DNA of 34,030 nt from UBA1557 sp041675185 (GCA_041675185.1 JBAYUH010000011.1:1-34030); one strand, 5' to 3'. Positions 6,544-14,453 are shown, counted from the stretch's first letter. Notes: generated by a model from the sequence alone, not told the origin. A program made the numbers and translations.

Positions 6544-6930
6544 ATGTACACTAAAGAGGATAGAGTTAGTTTTAAAGAAAATTTGAAATTAAGAATTTAT
6601 AAATGGACTGTTAATTTAGTTAAATATTTAAGAATTTTGTATAGCAAAGATAGAGACGCTAGGGCTATTTTTGATCAATTATTACGGTCTGGAACAAGTG
6701 TGGGTGCTAATTATGTTGAAGCTATTGGTGGTACATCTGATAAAGATTTTAGGAAATTTTTGACTTATTCTCTAAAGTCGTGTAACGAAAGTAAATATTG
6801 GTTAGCTCTAATTAGAGATAGTAAAATAAATTCATCACAAGATTTGGATGATTTATTAAAAGAATCAGTGGAATTATCCAAAATATTGGGTAAAAGTGTT
6901 GCAACCTTATATAAAAATGACCAAAAATAG
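6544..6930 (+). CDS. Four-helix bundle protein (S23/IVS type)
   Basis: ATG 6544 gives 128 residues. Family landmarks: SFKENLKLRIYKWTVNLVKYL (helix 1), IFDQLLRSGTSVGANYVEA (helix 2, with the signature S-x-S/T-V-G-A-N-x-x-E-A), DFRKFLTYSLKSCNESKYWL (helix 3) and a last helix ending LYKNDQK. The family includes proteins encoded in intervening sequences of 23S rRNA genes and is related in fold to the retroelement accessory protein Avd; it forms ring-like pentamers. No rRNA or reverse transcriptase is adjacent here. The gene is flanked by short AATCC-type repeats in opposite orientation, which fits a mobile cassette. Confidence 0.85.
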   Translation: MYTKEDRVSFKENLKLRIYKWTVNLVKYLRILYSKDRDARAIFDQLLRSGTSVGANYVEAIGGTSDKDFRKFLTYSLKSCNESKYWLALIRDSKINSSQDLDDLLKESVELSKILGKSVATLYKNDQK

Positions 6931-7015
6931 ATTTATGATTTTGGATTTCGGAGTTTGGATTCTATTGTATTTTTAACAAAATCTTGTTATACTACTCTTA
7001 TCCACTTATTCATCC

Positions 7016-7044
7016 TTGACAATATTTTGACTATGAGTTAAAAT
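7016..7044 (+). promoter_or_regulatory. Promoter of the infA/ribosomal operon
   Basis: Perfect TTGACA (7016-7021), a 17-nt spacer, and TAAAAT (7039-7044). It is the best -35 match in the window and suits a highly expressed operon. The predicted leader is about 18 nt. Confidence 0.8.
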
Positions 7045-7068
7045 AGGGTCGTTAATTTCAATTTGAAC

Positions 7069-7287
7069 ATGGTCAAAAAACAAGACGTAATTGAGGTTTG
7101 GGGTAAAGTAATAGAACTTTTGCCTGGGGCTAAATTTCGTGTCGTTCTTGAAAACGGACATGAATTAGTCTGTCATTTAGCTGGTAAATTGCGTATGCAT
7201 AATATCAGATTAAATGTAGGTGACGAAATAAAAGTAGAAATTACTCCTTATGACCTTTCAAAAGGACGTATAACCTATAGATTTTAA
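7069..7287 (+). CDS. infA: Translation initiation factor IF-1
   Basis: 72 residues from ATG 7069, the usual IF-1 length. The S1/OB fold is evident: VIEVWGKVIELLPGAKFRV, LENGHELVCHLAGKLR, IRLNVGDEIKVEITPYDLSKGRI. IF-1 sits in the ribosomal A site during initiation and works with IF-2 and IF-3. It opens the operon, as in many bacteria, directly under a strong promoter, and is separated from rpmJ by a structured element. Confidence 0.96.
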   Translation: MVKKQDVIEVWGKVIELLPGAKFRVVLENGHELVCHLAGKLRMHNIRLNVGDEIKVEITPYDLSKGRITYRF

Positions 7288-7356
7288 AATCTCAATCAGT
7301 GCGGTGTAGTCCCATTTGCGGGATGTCGATATCGCGGCAGTGATTGATGATTTTTT
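7288..7356 (+). promoter_or_regulatory. Structured RNA element between infA and rpmJ
   Basis: About 60 nt that are clearly more GC-rich than the neighbours. The outer arms TCAATCA (7292-7298) and TGATTGA (7341-7347) pair, and pairing extends outward with a bulge. Partial pairing continues inward (TGC/GCA, GTG/CGC), and an apical stem GTCCC (7309-7313) / GGGAT (7320-7324) closes a 6-nt loop. Six T follow at 7351-7356. This can be an attenuator/terminator or a ribosomal-protein autoregulatory leader. It has no start codon or sensible ORF. I do not recognise it as a named RNA family. Confidence 0.5.
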
Positions 7357-7391
7357 ATTAAAATATATTTATTGAGTGTTTAAAAAGTATT

Positions 7392-7529
7392 ATGAAAGTA
7401 CATTCATCAGTAAAAACAAGATGTAAAGATTGCAAAATAGTCATTCGTCGTTGCGTACGTTATGTTATTTGCAAAAATCCTCGTCACAAACAAAGACAAG
7501 GTTCAAAACAGCGTGTAAAAGCTGCTTAA
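7392..7529 (+). CDS. rpmJ: Ribosomal protein bL36
   Basis: A 45-residue ORF from ATG 7392 to TAA 7529: MKVHSSVKTRCKDCKIVIRR, then CVRYVICKNPRHKQRQG and a short basic tail. The zinc ligands CxxC (C11, C14), C27 and the His of PRHKQRQG fit the Cys-type bL36. The usual length is 37-38, so the tail GSKQRVKAA is extra. It has its canonical place between infA and rpsM. Confidence 0.96.
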   Translation: MKVHSSVKTRCKDCKIVIRRCVRYVICKNPRHKQRQGSKQRVKAA

Positions 7530-7556
7530 ATTTATTAAAGTTTTAGATATTAAGAT

Positions 7557-7943
7557 ATGCGTGTTTCAGGAGTAAATATACCAAAAGAAAAAAGAGTTTT
7601 AATAGCTCTTACTTATGTGTATGGTATCGGACCTACTACAGCTAGAAAAATCATAGACCAAGCTCAGGTTCCATTAACTACACGTACTAAAGATCTTACT
7701 CAAGATCAAGAAGACAAAATTCGTAATTTAGTGGAAAAAGGTCATAGAACAGAAGGTGACTTACGCCGTGATGTTTCTTCAAATATCAAGCGTCTAAAAG
7801 ACATCAAATCTTATCGTGGCTCACGTCATGTCAAAAGATTACCATCTCGTGGTCAAAGAACTAAGACAAATAGTCGTACTACACGTGGTAATAAGAGAAA
7901 TGTGGCAACTAGTGGTAAAAAACCAACTGGACAAAAGACCTAA
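7557..7943 (+). CDS. rpsM: Ribosomal protein uS13
   Basis: 128 residues. Starts MRVSGVNIPKEKRVLIALTY, has GIGPTTARKI, LRRDVSSNIKRLKDIKSYRG and the basic tail LPSRGQRTKTNSRTTRG. uS13 sits in the head of the 30S subunit and contacts the P-site tRNA and the 50S subunit. No Shine-Dalgarno sequence precedes the ATG. It follows rpmJ by 27 nt, in the usual order. Confidence 0.97.
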   Translation: MRVSGVNIPKEKRVLIALTYVYGIGPTTARKIIDQAQVPLTTRTKDLTQDQEDKIRNLVEKGHRTEGDLRRDVSSNIKRLKDIKSYRGSRHVKRLPSRGQRTKTNSRTTRGNKRNVATSGKKPTGQKT

Positions 7944-7974
7944 ATTGAATTACTAAAAACGAAAAATATTTATT

Positions 7975-8367
7975 ATGGCTACTAAAAAAGTTAAAAAAGC
8001 TAAAAAGAAAAGTTTACGTTCCGTATCACATGGAAAAGCTTATATTCAAGCTACATTCAACAATACAATTGTGTCAATTACTGATCAAAATGGTGATGTT
8101 TTAGGTTGGTCTTCTGCTGGTAGAGCTGGATTCAAAGGACCGAAGAAATCAACACCTTATGCTGCTGGAGTAGTTGTCAAAGAAGTTGCTGAAGCTATCA
8201 AAGCTTTTGGTGTTAAAGAAGTAAATGTATTTGTAAAAGGTATTGGTGGCGGTCGTGAAGGTGCTATTCGTGCTTTGAATTCCAATGGAATACAAGTTTT
8301 ATCTGTAAAAGATATTACACCTATTCCACACAATGGTTGTCGTCCACCAAAAAGAAGACGTGTATAA
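7975..8367 (+). CDS. rpsK: Ribosomal protein uS11
   Basis: 130 residues. Landmarks: GKAYIQATFNNTIVSITDQNGDVLGWSSAG (in part: ATFNNTIVSITD), GFKGPKKSTPYAA, VNVFVKGIGGGREGAIRAL and ITPIPHNGCRPPKRRRV. Located on the 30S platform near the Shine-Dalgarno cleft. The spacer before it is AT-rich and has no ribosome-binding motif. Confidence 0.97.
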   Translation: MATKKVKKAKKKSLRSVSHGKAYIQATFNNTIVSITDQNGDVLGWSSAGRAGFKGPKKSTPYAAGVVVKEVAEAIKAFGVKEVNVFVKGIGGGREGAIRALNSNGIQVLSVKDITPIPHNGCRPPKRRRV

Positions 8368-8387
8368 TATAATTTGATTTTTATAAT

Positions 8388-9011
8388 ATGGGAAGAAATA
8401 TTGGACCAAAAAATAAAATTGCTAGACGTTTTAAGATAAACTTAGGCTTGAAAACAAATTCTAGCAAAGTTGCTCGTCGTCTTAACCAAGCTCCAGGTGT
8501 ACACGGACCAAACCAACGTCGTGTTACTCTTTCTGCTTTTGGTAAACAATTACTTGAGAAACAAAAAGCCAAAGCTGTTTATGGTATTCGTGAAAGACAA
8601 CTTCGTAAATATGTAGAAAAAGCTAGTTCTATGGCGGGTGACTCTGGTGTAACTCTACAAGAAATGTTGGAAATGCGTATGGATAATGTAGTGTACCGTT
8701 TGGGTTTTGCTACTACTCGTGCTCAAGCTAGACAATTTGTTAGTCATAGTATGTTTTTGTTGAATGGCAAAAAAATGAACATTCCTTCACATATTGTACG
8801 TGTTGGTGATATAATATCTCTAAAAGTAAACAAACAAAAAAAACAAGTTTTTGAAAATATTAGTGATAAACTACAAGCAAAAGAATTAGTATCTTGGGTT
8901 TCTGTAGATGCTGCTGCCAAATCTGGCAAAATTTTAGCTAAACCAATGTCAAAAGATTTTGAAAAAGTCTACGATGTTAAGCTTATCACTGAGTATTATT
9001 CTACAAGATAA
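8388..9011 (+). CDS. rpsD: Ribosomal protein uS4
   Basis: 207 residues, normal length. Has GPKNKIARRFKINLGL, PGVHGPNQRR, YGIRERQLRKYVEKA and an S4 RNA-binding domain (EMRMDNVVYRLGFATTRAQA, ARQFVSHSMFLLNGKK). The N-terminus lacks zinc-binding cysteines, so it is the C-minus form. uS4 initiates 30S assembly and in many bacteria represses its own operon. It lies 20 nt after rpsK. Confidence 0.97.
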   Translation: MGRNIGPKNKIARRFKINLGLKTNSSKVARRLNQAPGVHGPNQRRVTLSAFGKQLLEKQKAKAVYGIRERQLRKYVEKASSMAGDSGVTLQEMLEMRMDNVVYRLGFATTRAQARQFVSHSMFLLNGKKMNIPSHIVRVGDIISLKVNKQKKQVFENISDKLQAKELVSWVSVDAAAKSGKILAKPMSKDFEKVYDVKLITEYYSTR

Positions 9012-9019
9012 TTTTTAAA

Positions 9020-9787
9020 ATGTCTGTTAATTTAAATTATATGGATTATATTCTTTTACCATCAACAATCGAGTTCAAAGATACTGAAAAACTAAATACA
9101 ACAGAACTTATTATAACACCTTGTCATCAAGGTTATGGTACTACTGTGGGTAATTCTTTGAGACGTGTTTTGTTATCTTCTATTGAAGGTGCTGCTGTTG
9201 AAGCTATGAAAGTAATTGGTGTTCAACATGAATTCTCTTCTATTGAGGGTATTATGGAAGATGTTATTGAGATTTCTCAAAATTTGAAACAAATGGCTAT
9301 TATTTCTCACAGTGATAGTCCAGTTACTCTTTCTTTGACAAGAAAAAGTAAAGGTGAAATAAAAGCAGGTGACTTTGGTAAAAATTCTGATATAGAGATT
9401 GTCAATCCAGATTTGAAAATAGCAACAATGACTGATGACAAAAAAGAATTTAATTTGGAAATCATTATTGGTAAAGGTTTGGGTTATGTACCTGTTTCTG
9501 AAAAAGAAAGTAAAAATTTAGATCTAGGTACTATTCTTGTCGACTCTTTTTATTCCCCGGTAAAAGACGTCGGTTACAAAGTAGAAAATACTCGTGTTGG
9601 TGATATTACTGATTACGAAAAAGTTACTTTGACTATTGAAACCAATGGCACTGTAGCTCCAAAAGAAACAGTAGAGCGTGCTACCAAGATTTTGATGGAT
9701 CACTATAGTCTGATTTTGGAATCTTCTACTTCTGTTGCTGTAAAAAAAGAGAAGAAAGCCAAAAAAGAGAGTGAAGAAAATAAATAA
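9020..9787 (+). CDS. rpoA: RNA polymerase alpha subunit lacking the C-terminal domain
   Basis: 255 residues against ~310-330 in most bacteria. The N-terminal assembly domain is complete: PCHQGYGTTVGNSLRRVLLS, SIEGAAVEAMKVIGVQHEFS, GLGYVPVSEKE, YKVENTRVGDITDYEKVTLT and the closing ILMDHYSLILE. The ~70-residue helix-hairpin-helix C-terminal domain (which binds UP elements and activators) is absent; instead there is a charged tail of Lys, Glu and Ala (VKKEKKAKKESEENK). TAA at 9787 is followed by rplQ 20 nt later, and I see no leftover C-terminal-domain codons. Polymerase assembly should be normal. Confidence 0.95.
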   Translation: MSVNLNYMDYILLPSTIEFKDTEKLNTTELIITPCHQGYGTTVGNSLRRVLLSSIEGAAVEAMKVIGVQHEFSSIEGIMEDVIEISQNLKQMAIISHSDSPVTLSLTRKSKGEIKAGDFGKNSDIEIVNPDLKIATMTDDKKEFNLEIIIGKGLGYVPVSEKESKNLDLGTILVDSFYSPVKDVGYKVENTRVGDITDYEKVTLTIETNGTVAPKETVERATKILMDHYSLILESSTSVAVKKEKKAKKESEENK

Positions 9788-9807
9788 AAAGAAATTTTGT
9801 ATAAAAT

Positions 9808-10158
9808 ATGAGACACAGAAAAAAAAATATAAAATTGGGAAGAACAAAAGCTTCAAGAAAGGCTCTACTTAGAGGTCTTGCTGAAAATTTGATATTGCAT
9901 GATGCTATTGTTACTACCAAAGCCAAAGCCAAAGCTTTGCGCACAGTAGTAGAACCTTTGGTTACTAAAGCCAAAAAGAATCGTCCTGTTGACAAAGAAA
10001 ATATTAATTCTGTTTTGTATACTGGTAATGCTGTAAAGAAATTGATTGAAGTAATTGCTCCACGCTACAAGGAAAGAGCTGGTGGCTATACTCGTATTAC
10101 AAAATTAGGTACTCGTCCAAATGACGGTGCTGAAAAAGTAAAAATAGAATTCGTCTAA
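9808..10158 (+). CDS. rplQ: Ribosomal protein bL17
   Basis: 116 residues. Begins MRHRKKNIKLGRTKASRKAL, then LRGLAENLILHDAIVTTKAKAKALR (in part: LILHDAIVTTKAKAK), and ends GGYTRITKLGTRPNDGAEKV. bL17 lies near the peptide exit tunnel of the 50S subunit. The position right after rpoA is the standard one. Confidence 0.97.
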   Translation: MRHRKKNIKLGRTKASRKALLRGLAENLILHDAIVTTKAKAKALRTVVEPLVTKAKKNRPVDKENINSVLYTGNAVKKLIEVIAPRYKERAGGYTRITKLGTRPNDGAEKVKIEFV

Positions 10159-10168
10159 AAATTTATAT

Positions 10169-10531
10169 ATGCAAGAAGAAATAAAACGTGAAATAATCCA
10201 AGTAGACGCAACAGACAAGGCCGTTGGTCGTGTATCTAGTGAAGTTGCCAAAATGTTGATGGGGAAAAACAAACCTACCTTTGTACGTCATATTGATAAA
10301 GGTGATTTTGTAGTAATCAATAATGCTAAATCAGTGAAATTCACTGGAAAAAAATTAGTACAAAAAGATTATTATCATCATTCTGGTCATCCAGGTGGAT
10401 TGAAAATAACTTCAATGAAAAAAGTTTTTGATAATGATCCTACTGAAGTAATGCGTCGTGCTATATACAACATGTTACCAAAAAACAAGCTAAGAAATGG
10501 TATGATGAAACGTCTTACTATCAAAGCTTAA
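10169..10531 (+). CDS. rplM: Ribosomal protein uL13
   Basis: 120 residues, shorter than the usual ~142 because the tail after RLTIKA is missing. Landmarks: DATDKAVGRVSSEVAKMLMG, HIDKGDFVVINNAKSVKFTG, YYHHSGHPGGLK and GMLPKxxLR as NMLPKNKLRNGMM. uL13 is an early assembly protein of the 50S subunit. It is followed by rpsI, its near-universal partner. Confidence 0.96.
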   Translation: MQEEIKREIIQVDATDKAVGRVSSEVAKMLMGKNKPTFVRHIDKGDFVVINNAKSVKFTGKKLVQKDYYHHSGHPGGLKITSMKKVFDNDPTEVMRRAIYNMLPKNKLRNGMMKRLTIKA

Positions 10532-10555
10532 ATTAAAAAAATATTATAATAAATT

Positions 10556-10960
10556 ATGGTACAGAAATCTGATGAAAATAAAGCTCGAGCCGTAGGTAGA
10601 AGAAAAACAGCTTCAGCCCGTGTTCGTATTACCCCTGGTAAAGGTGAAATTATTGTAAATGGCAAAGAGTTAAAAGTTTATTTTACTACCAAATTACTTC
10701 AAGAACGCGTCGTGGCTCCATTAGTTACTACTGGTAAAGAAAAAACCATGGATGTGTCTGTAAAAGTAGTTGGTGGTGGTGTACGTGGTCAAGCTGATGC
10801 CGTATGTCATGGTATTGCTCGTGCTCTTGTGGAGTGGAATGCTGAATTAAGACCAGTCCTAAAAGCTGGAAGATTTATGACCCGTGATCCTAGAGCTAAA
10901 GAAAGAAAGAAACCAGGTTTGCACAAAGCTCGTCGTGCTCATCAATGGAGAAAACGTTAG
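10556..10960 (+). CDS. rpsI: Ribosomal protein uS9
   Basis: 134 residues. AVGRRKTASARVRITPGKGE, a central GGGVRGQADAVCHGIARAL, and the basic end RKKPGLHKARRAHQWRKR, whose last Arg reaches the P-site tRNA anticodon in known ribosomes. It closes the operon; a terminator lies 33 nt downstream. Confidence 0.97.
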   Translation: MVQKSDENKARAVGRRKTASARVRITPGKGEIIVNGKELKVYFTTKLLQERVVAPLVTTGKEKTMDVSVKVVGGGVRGQADAVCHGIARALVEWNAELRPVLKAGRFMTRDPRAKERKKPGLHKARRAHQWRKR

Positions 10961-10992
10961 ACAGCTTACACATTTCAAAATACAAATCATTT

Positions 10993-11028
10993 ACTCTGGA
11001 TATTTTTTGTCCAGAGTTTTGTTTTTTT
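10993..11028 (+). terminator. Terminator of the ribosomal operon
   Basis: Perfect 8-bp stem ACTCTGGA / TCCAGAGT (10993-11000, 11010-11017) with a 9-nt loop, then TTTGTTTTTTT. Confidence 0.85.
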
Positions 11029-11030
11029 GT

Positions 11031-11119
11031 GGGCTCACAAGGCCTTGAGGCTTACAAAGCCTACAAGGTTTTTGTTTATAAATTGTGAGCCTCGTAAGCC
11101 TTGTAGGCCTTGTAAGCTC
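11031..11119. repeat. Long imperfect hairpin built from AAGGCYTACA-like units
   Basis: The left arm (11031-11068) and right arm (11085-11119) are imperfect reverse complements, each made of short repeated words such as CACAAGGCCT, GAGGCTTACA and GCCTACAAGG. Six T follow at 11120. It may act as a second terminator, or be a small dispersed repeat. Confidence 0.6.
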
Positions 11120-11138
11120 TTTTTTGTAAAAGTAAACA

Positions 11139-11167
11139 TTGTTTTTAACTAAGTTTTGTAGTAAAAT
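11139..11167 (+). promoter_or_regulatory. Promoter of the envelope gene block
   Basis: TTGTTT (11139-11144), a 17-nt spacer and TAAAAT (11162-11167). The -10 box ends 8 nt before ATG 11176, so the mRNA is predicted to be leaderless. This decides for 11176 over ATG 11170. Confidence 0.55.
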
Positions 11168-11175
11168 GTATGTAC

Positions 11176-12609
11176 ATGAAGAGTCATTCAATCGCCAAAA
11201 ATACCATGTTTATGACAGTGGCCTCTATTTTGCAGAAGGTCATATCTTTTGTTTACTTTGCCATTGTAGCACGTCAGATTGGTGCTACTGGAACTGGTAA
11301 GTATTTTTTTGCTTTGTCTTTTACTACTATTTTTGTAGTTTTTGTGGACATGGGTTTGACCAATGTTTTGATTAGAGAAAGTGCAAAAATAAAAGAAAAA
11401 ATACAAGAATATTTTTCCAATATTTTGTTTGTAAAATTGTTTTTAGGATTACTTAGTTATGTAGCAGTTTTTGTAGTAATAAATTTGATGGGTTATGAAG
11501 TAGAAACAAAATATTTAGTTTATGTTTCAGCTTTTACAATGCTTTCTGATTCTTGGAATTTGACTTTGTATGGTGTTTTACGTGCTTTTGGTAATTTGAA
11601 ATATGAAGCTATTGGTCTTAGTATTAGTCAGGCTATTACTTTTATCTTGGGTACAGTATTTTTGTTTACTGGCAAACCTCTTATTTTTCTCATGTATGCA
11701 TTTTTGATACCAAGTTTTCTCAATGCTATCTATGTTGGTTTGATTGTTGGATTCAAATATAAATTGAAATTTACACTAAAGTATGACAAACAAGTTTTGA
11801 AATATATTATACCTATAGTCATACCTTTTGCTTTGGCAGCTATTTTTGGGAGAGTTTATTCTTTTATTGATTCTATATTTTTGTCCAAAATTTCTGGTGA
11901 TCAAGTCTTGGGTTGGTATAGTGTACCTTCCAAAATTGCTTATGCTTTGAATTTTATTCCTATGGCTTTGGTAGCTGCACTTTATCCGAAGTTTAGCGAA
12001 TATTTTGTGAGTGACAAAAAGAAATTAAATTTTGTTTTTCACCAAAGTATCAAATATTTATTGTTAGTTTCGTTACCTTTTGTAGTTATTATTTTATTAC
12101 TTTCACAAGATATTATTGTTTCTTTTTTTAGAAGTGAATATTTGAATTCTGTCTTACCATTGAAGATTTTGATATTTGGAGTGGTGTTTGCTTTCCTCAA
12201 TTTTATTTTTGGTGCAGTACTCAATGCTTGTGATAGACAAAAAACTCAAACAGCTCTGATAGGTATTATGATGGTAGTCAATATTATTTTGAATTTATTA
12301 CTAATACCAAAATTTGGAGCTGTGGGTGCGTCTTTGGCTGCTTTATTTGCTAATCTTGGATTATCTGCTTTGAGTTTAATTTTTATTGTTAAATTCAATA
12401 AATTTGATTTCAATTTTTTGAATAAAATGTTTATTCAACTTTTTTTGACTATTATTGTGATGTATTTTGGTGTTTGGATAGTTGACAAATATTTTGGTTT
12501 TATTTTAGCTCTAGTTTGTGGACTAATTACTTATATGATTATGTTATTTGTGACAAAAACAATTACAAAAAACCAAATATTGGAAATGATGAGGTTAACC
12601 AGCAAATAG
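11176..12609 (+). CDS. Polysaccharide flippase (Wzx/MATE-like family)
   Basis: About 477 residues with some 12-14 hydrophobic spans. Starts MKSHSIAKNTMFMTVASILQ, with the family pattern VARQIGATGTGKYFFALSFT followed by VDMGLTNVLIRE near residue 55. Later parts (NACDRQKTQTALIGIMMVVN, then IPKFGAVGASLAALFANLG) are typical of the polysaccharide-synthesis branch of the MOP superfamily. Such proteins flip lipid-linked oligosaccharides across the membrane. The next gene is a glycosyltransferase, fitting a surface-glycan pathway. The substrate cannot be read from sequence. Confidence 0.85.
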   Translation: MKSHSIAKNTMFMTVASILQKVISFVYFAIVARQIGATGTGKYFFALSFTTIFVVFVDMGLTNVLIRESAKIKEKIQEYFSNILFVKLFLGLLSYVAVFVVINLMGYEVETKYLVYVSAFTMLSDSWNLTLYGVLRAFGNLKYEAIGLSISQAITFILGTVFLFTGKPLIFLMYAFLIPSFLNAIYVGLIVGFKYKLKFTLKYDKQVLKYIIPIVIPFALAAIFGRVYSFIDSIFLSKISGDQVLGWYSVPSKIAYALNFIPMALVAALYPKFSEYFVSDKKKLNFVFHQSIKYLLLVSLPFVVIILLLSQDIIVSFFRSEYLNSVLPLKILIFGVVFAFLNFIFGAVLNACDRQKTQTALIGIMMVVNIILNLLLIPKFGAVGASLAALFANLGLSALSLIFIVKFNKFDFNFLNKMFIQLFLTIIVMYFGVWIVDKYFGFILALVCGLITYMIMLFVTKTITKNQILEMMRLTSK

Positions 12610-12635
12610 AATATATAATTTATTAGCAATATTTT

Positions 12636-13802
12636 ATGAAGAAGACTTTGATAATTACTATGGAATTTCCACCTCAGATTGGTGGAATAGCAACTTATGT
12701 GGATCAGTTTGCTAGTGCTTTGGATCCAGAAAAAACAGTAGTTTTGGCTCCAGTTAGTCAAAATAAAAAAGTTTTATTAGATTTTGATAAAAGTAGAAAA
12801 TACAAAATAATTAGAAAAAATCTTTTGTTACCAAAATTATTTTGGCCTCGTTGGGTCAAGATGTTTTGGCAAGTAAAAAAAATTATCAAACAAGAAAAAA
12901 TTGAGCTGATATTCATCAATCATGTTTTGCCTGTTGGTTATATTGGTATTTTAATAAAAAAATTTTTCAAAGTTCCTTTTGTAATAATTTCTCATGGTAC
13001 AGATGTGGTCTATGCTACTAGAACCAAATGGAAAACCAAAAAATTAAAAAAAATAATTTTGGAAACTGAACAAATAGTTTTCAATAGTGAATCTCTCAAA
13101 AGACGTTTCTTGGAAAAAGTACCAGAATTTACCAACAAATCTTTGGTGCTTTATCCTTGTCCTGATCAAGATTTTTTGATACCGCCTGCAAAAGAAGAAT
13201 TAGACATTTTGCGAGAAAAATTGGCTCTACATGGTAAAAAAGTTATTTTGACAGTGGCTCGTATGGAGGATGGAAAAGGTTTCCCTCATTTGGTGAGAGT
13301 ATTGCCAAATGTATTAAAACAAGATCCTCATGTAGTCTGGGTCATTGTGGGGGATGGATCAAAAAGAGAACAGATTATGAAAGATATCCAAGACCGTTCT
13401 TTGCAAAATGTGGTGCGTTATATTGGCAATGTGCCTCATGACGAATTAAAAAAATATTATTATTTGGCTGATTTGTTCGTGTTACTTACTCATCCAGACG
13501 AAGGTAGAGAAGAAGGTTTGGGTTTAGTATTTCTTGAAGCTGAGAGTTGTGGCTTGCCAGTAATTGCTGGCAAAAGCGGTGGTGTGGAGGAAGCTGTCTT
13601 GCAAGCTCAGACTGGAATTGTAATAGATATTAGACAAAATGCTTTGTCTTTGGATGACACAATTGTAGAGATGTTGAAAAATAGAAATTATGCTTTAACT
13701 TTGGCAAAAAATGCTAGAGAGAGAATTATTACTGAATTTCATTTTGATCATCAATTGAAAAAACTTTTACCATGGCTAGGTACTATTAATCCTAAAAATT
13801 AA
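12636..13802 (+). CDS. GT4-type glycosyltransferase
   Basis: 388 residues with a GT-B fold. N-terminal MEFPPQIGGIATYVDQFASA binds the acceptor side; HVLPVGYIGILIKK and VIISHGTDVVYATR are typical of the group. The C-terminal donor site has VARMEDGKGFPHLV, VIVGDGSKREQI, YIGNVPHDELKKYY and the E-x7-E motif in EEGLGLVFLEAESCGLPVI. It transfers a sugar from a nucleotide sugar with retention of configuration. It lies between the flippase and the PH-domain protein (next ATG 2 nt after the stop), so it is likely part of an envelope-glycan operon. Confidence 0.88.
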   Translation: MKKTLIITMEFPPQIGGIATYVDQFASALDPEKTVVLAPVSQNKKVLLDFDKSRKYKIIRKNLLLPKLFWPRWVKMFWQVKKIIKQEKIELIFINHVLPVGYIGILIKKFFKVPFVIISHGTDVVYATRTKWKTKKLKKIILETEQIVFNSESLKRRFLEKVPEFTNKSLVLYPCPDQDFLIPPAKEELDILREKLALHGKKVILTVARMEDGKGFPHLVRVLPNVLKQDPHVVWVIVGDGSKREQIMKDIQDRSLQNVVRYIGNVPHDELKKYYYLADLFVLLTHPDEGREEGLGLVFLEAESCGLPVIAGKSGGVEEAVLQAQTGIVIDIRQNALSLDDTIVEMLKNRNYALTLAKNARERIITEFHFDHQLKKLLPWLGTINPKN

Positions 13803-13803
13803 T

Positions 13804-14415
13804 ATGAAAGATCTAAAACTAAAAGAACAGGAAAGAGTTCTAAATCAAATCTTACAGTATGGTCTTACCAAAATTTGGTATTATTTGTTTGGTGTTTTAT
13901 TTTTGTCTTTGGCTGCGTTTTTTATGTTTTGGTTTTTTTTGCATGATTGGTGGGGAATGACTTTGTTTGCGCTGTTGATAATTTTTGGTTTTTTTATTAT
14001 CTTTAGAAACTATTATTTGTGGAAGAAAAATGTTTTTTATGTTACTACGCATCGTCTGATAGACATAGAACAAAAAGGCTTTTTTGAAAGAATTGTGTCT
14101 GAAATTCCGTATGATCAAATAGAGGATGTCCATGGCAAAATTAGTGGTATTTTTGGTATGGTTCTAAAAATTGGTACTGTAGCTATTCAGACTGGTGGTG
14201 GAAAAGTAAAAATAATAGTGAATAATATCAAGAGACCTTTACAATTGCAACAGCAGATAAATGAATTACGAGAACGCTATTTGAGTAAATATAATTATGA
14301 TTTTAGTGGAGATGTAGCTTCGGCTATTGTAGATAAATTATATGAACTAGAATTACCTGATCTCTATAGAGTAAAAAAAGTGCTTGATAGTAGAATAAAC
14401 AAATTAGGTAAGTAA
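13804..14415 (+). CDS. Membrane protein with bacterial PH domain
   Basis: 203 residues. Two hydrophobic spans at about residues 23-62 (GVLFLSLAAFFMFWFF and LFALLIIFGFFIIF), followed by a PH-like domain: YVTTHRLIDIEQKGFF, SEIPYDQIEDVHGKISGIFG, and KIGTVAIQTGGGKVKI. This matches the DUF304/bPH2 group (YdbS/YdbT-like). The role is poorly known and probably structural at the membrane. The C-terminal ~50 residues form charged helices. Its start is 2 nt after the glycosyltransferase stop, so translation is probably coupled. Confidence 0.8.
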   Translation: MKDLKLKEQERVLNQILQYGLTKIWYYLFGVLFLSLAAFFMFWFFLHDWWGMTLFALLIIFGFFIIFRNYYLWKKNVFYVTTHRLIDIEQKGFFERIVSEIPYDQIEDVHGKISGIFGMVLKIGTVAIQTGGGKVKIIVNNIKRPLQLQQQINELRERYLSKYNYDFSGDVASAIVDKLYELELPDLYRVKKVLDSRINKLGK

Positions 14416-14444
14416 GTTTTATTATTTCCGTTGTAATTTTTTTG

Positions 14445-14453
14445 TGCTATAAT
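14445..14453 (+). promoter_or_regulatory. Extended -10 promoter before the divIC-like gene
   Basis: TGCTATAAT (TG at 14445-14446, TATAAT at 14448-14453). The -35 region (TTTCCG, 17 nt upstream) is weak, as expected with an extended -10. ATG 14488 lies 34 nt downstream. Confidence 0.55.

Noticed and set aside
11031..11119. CRISPR-like array
   Set aside because: The repeated words are ~10 nt, irregular and arranged as one inverted repeat, without spacers or cas genes. No other array was seen.
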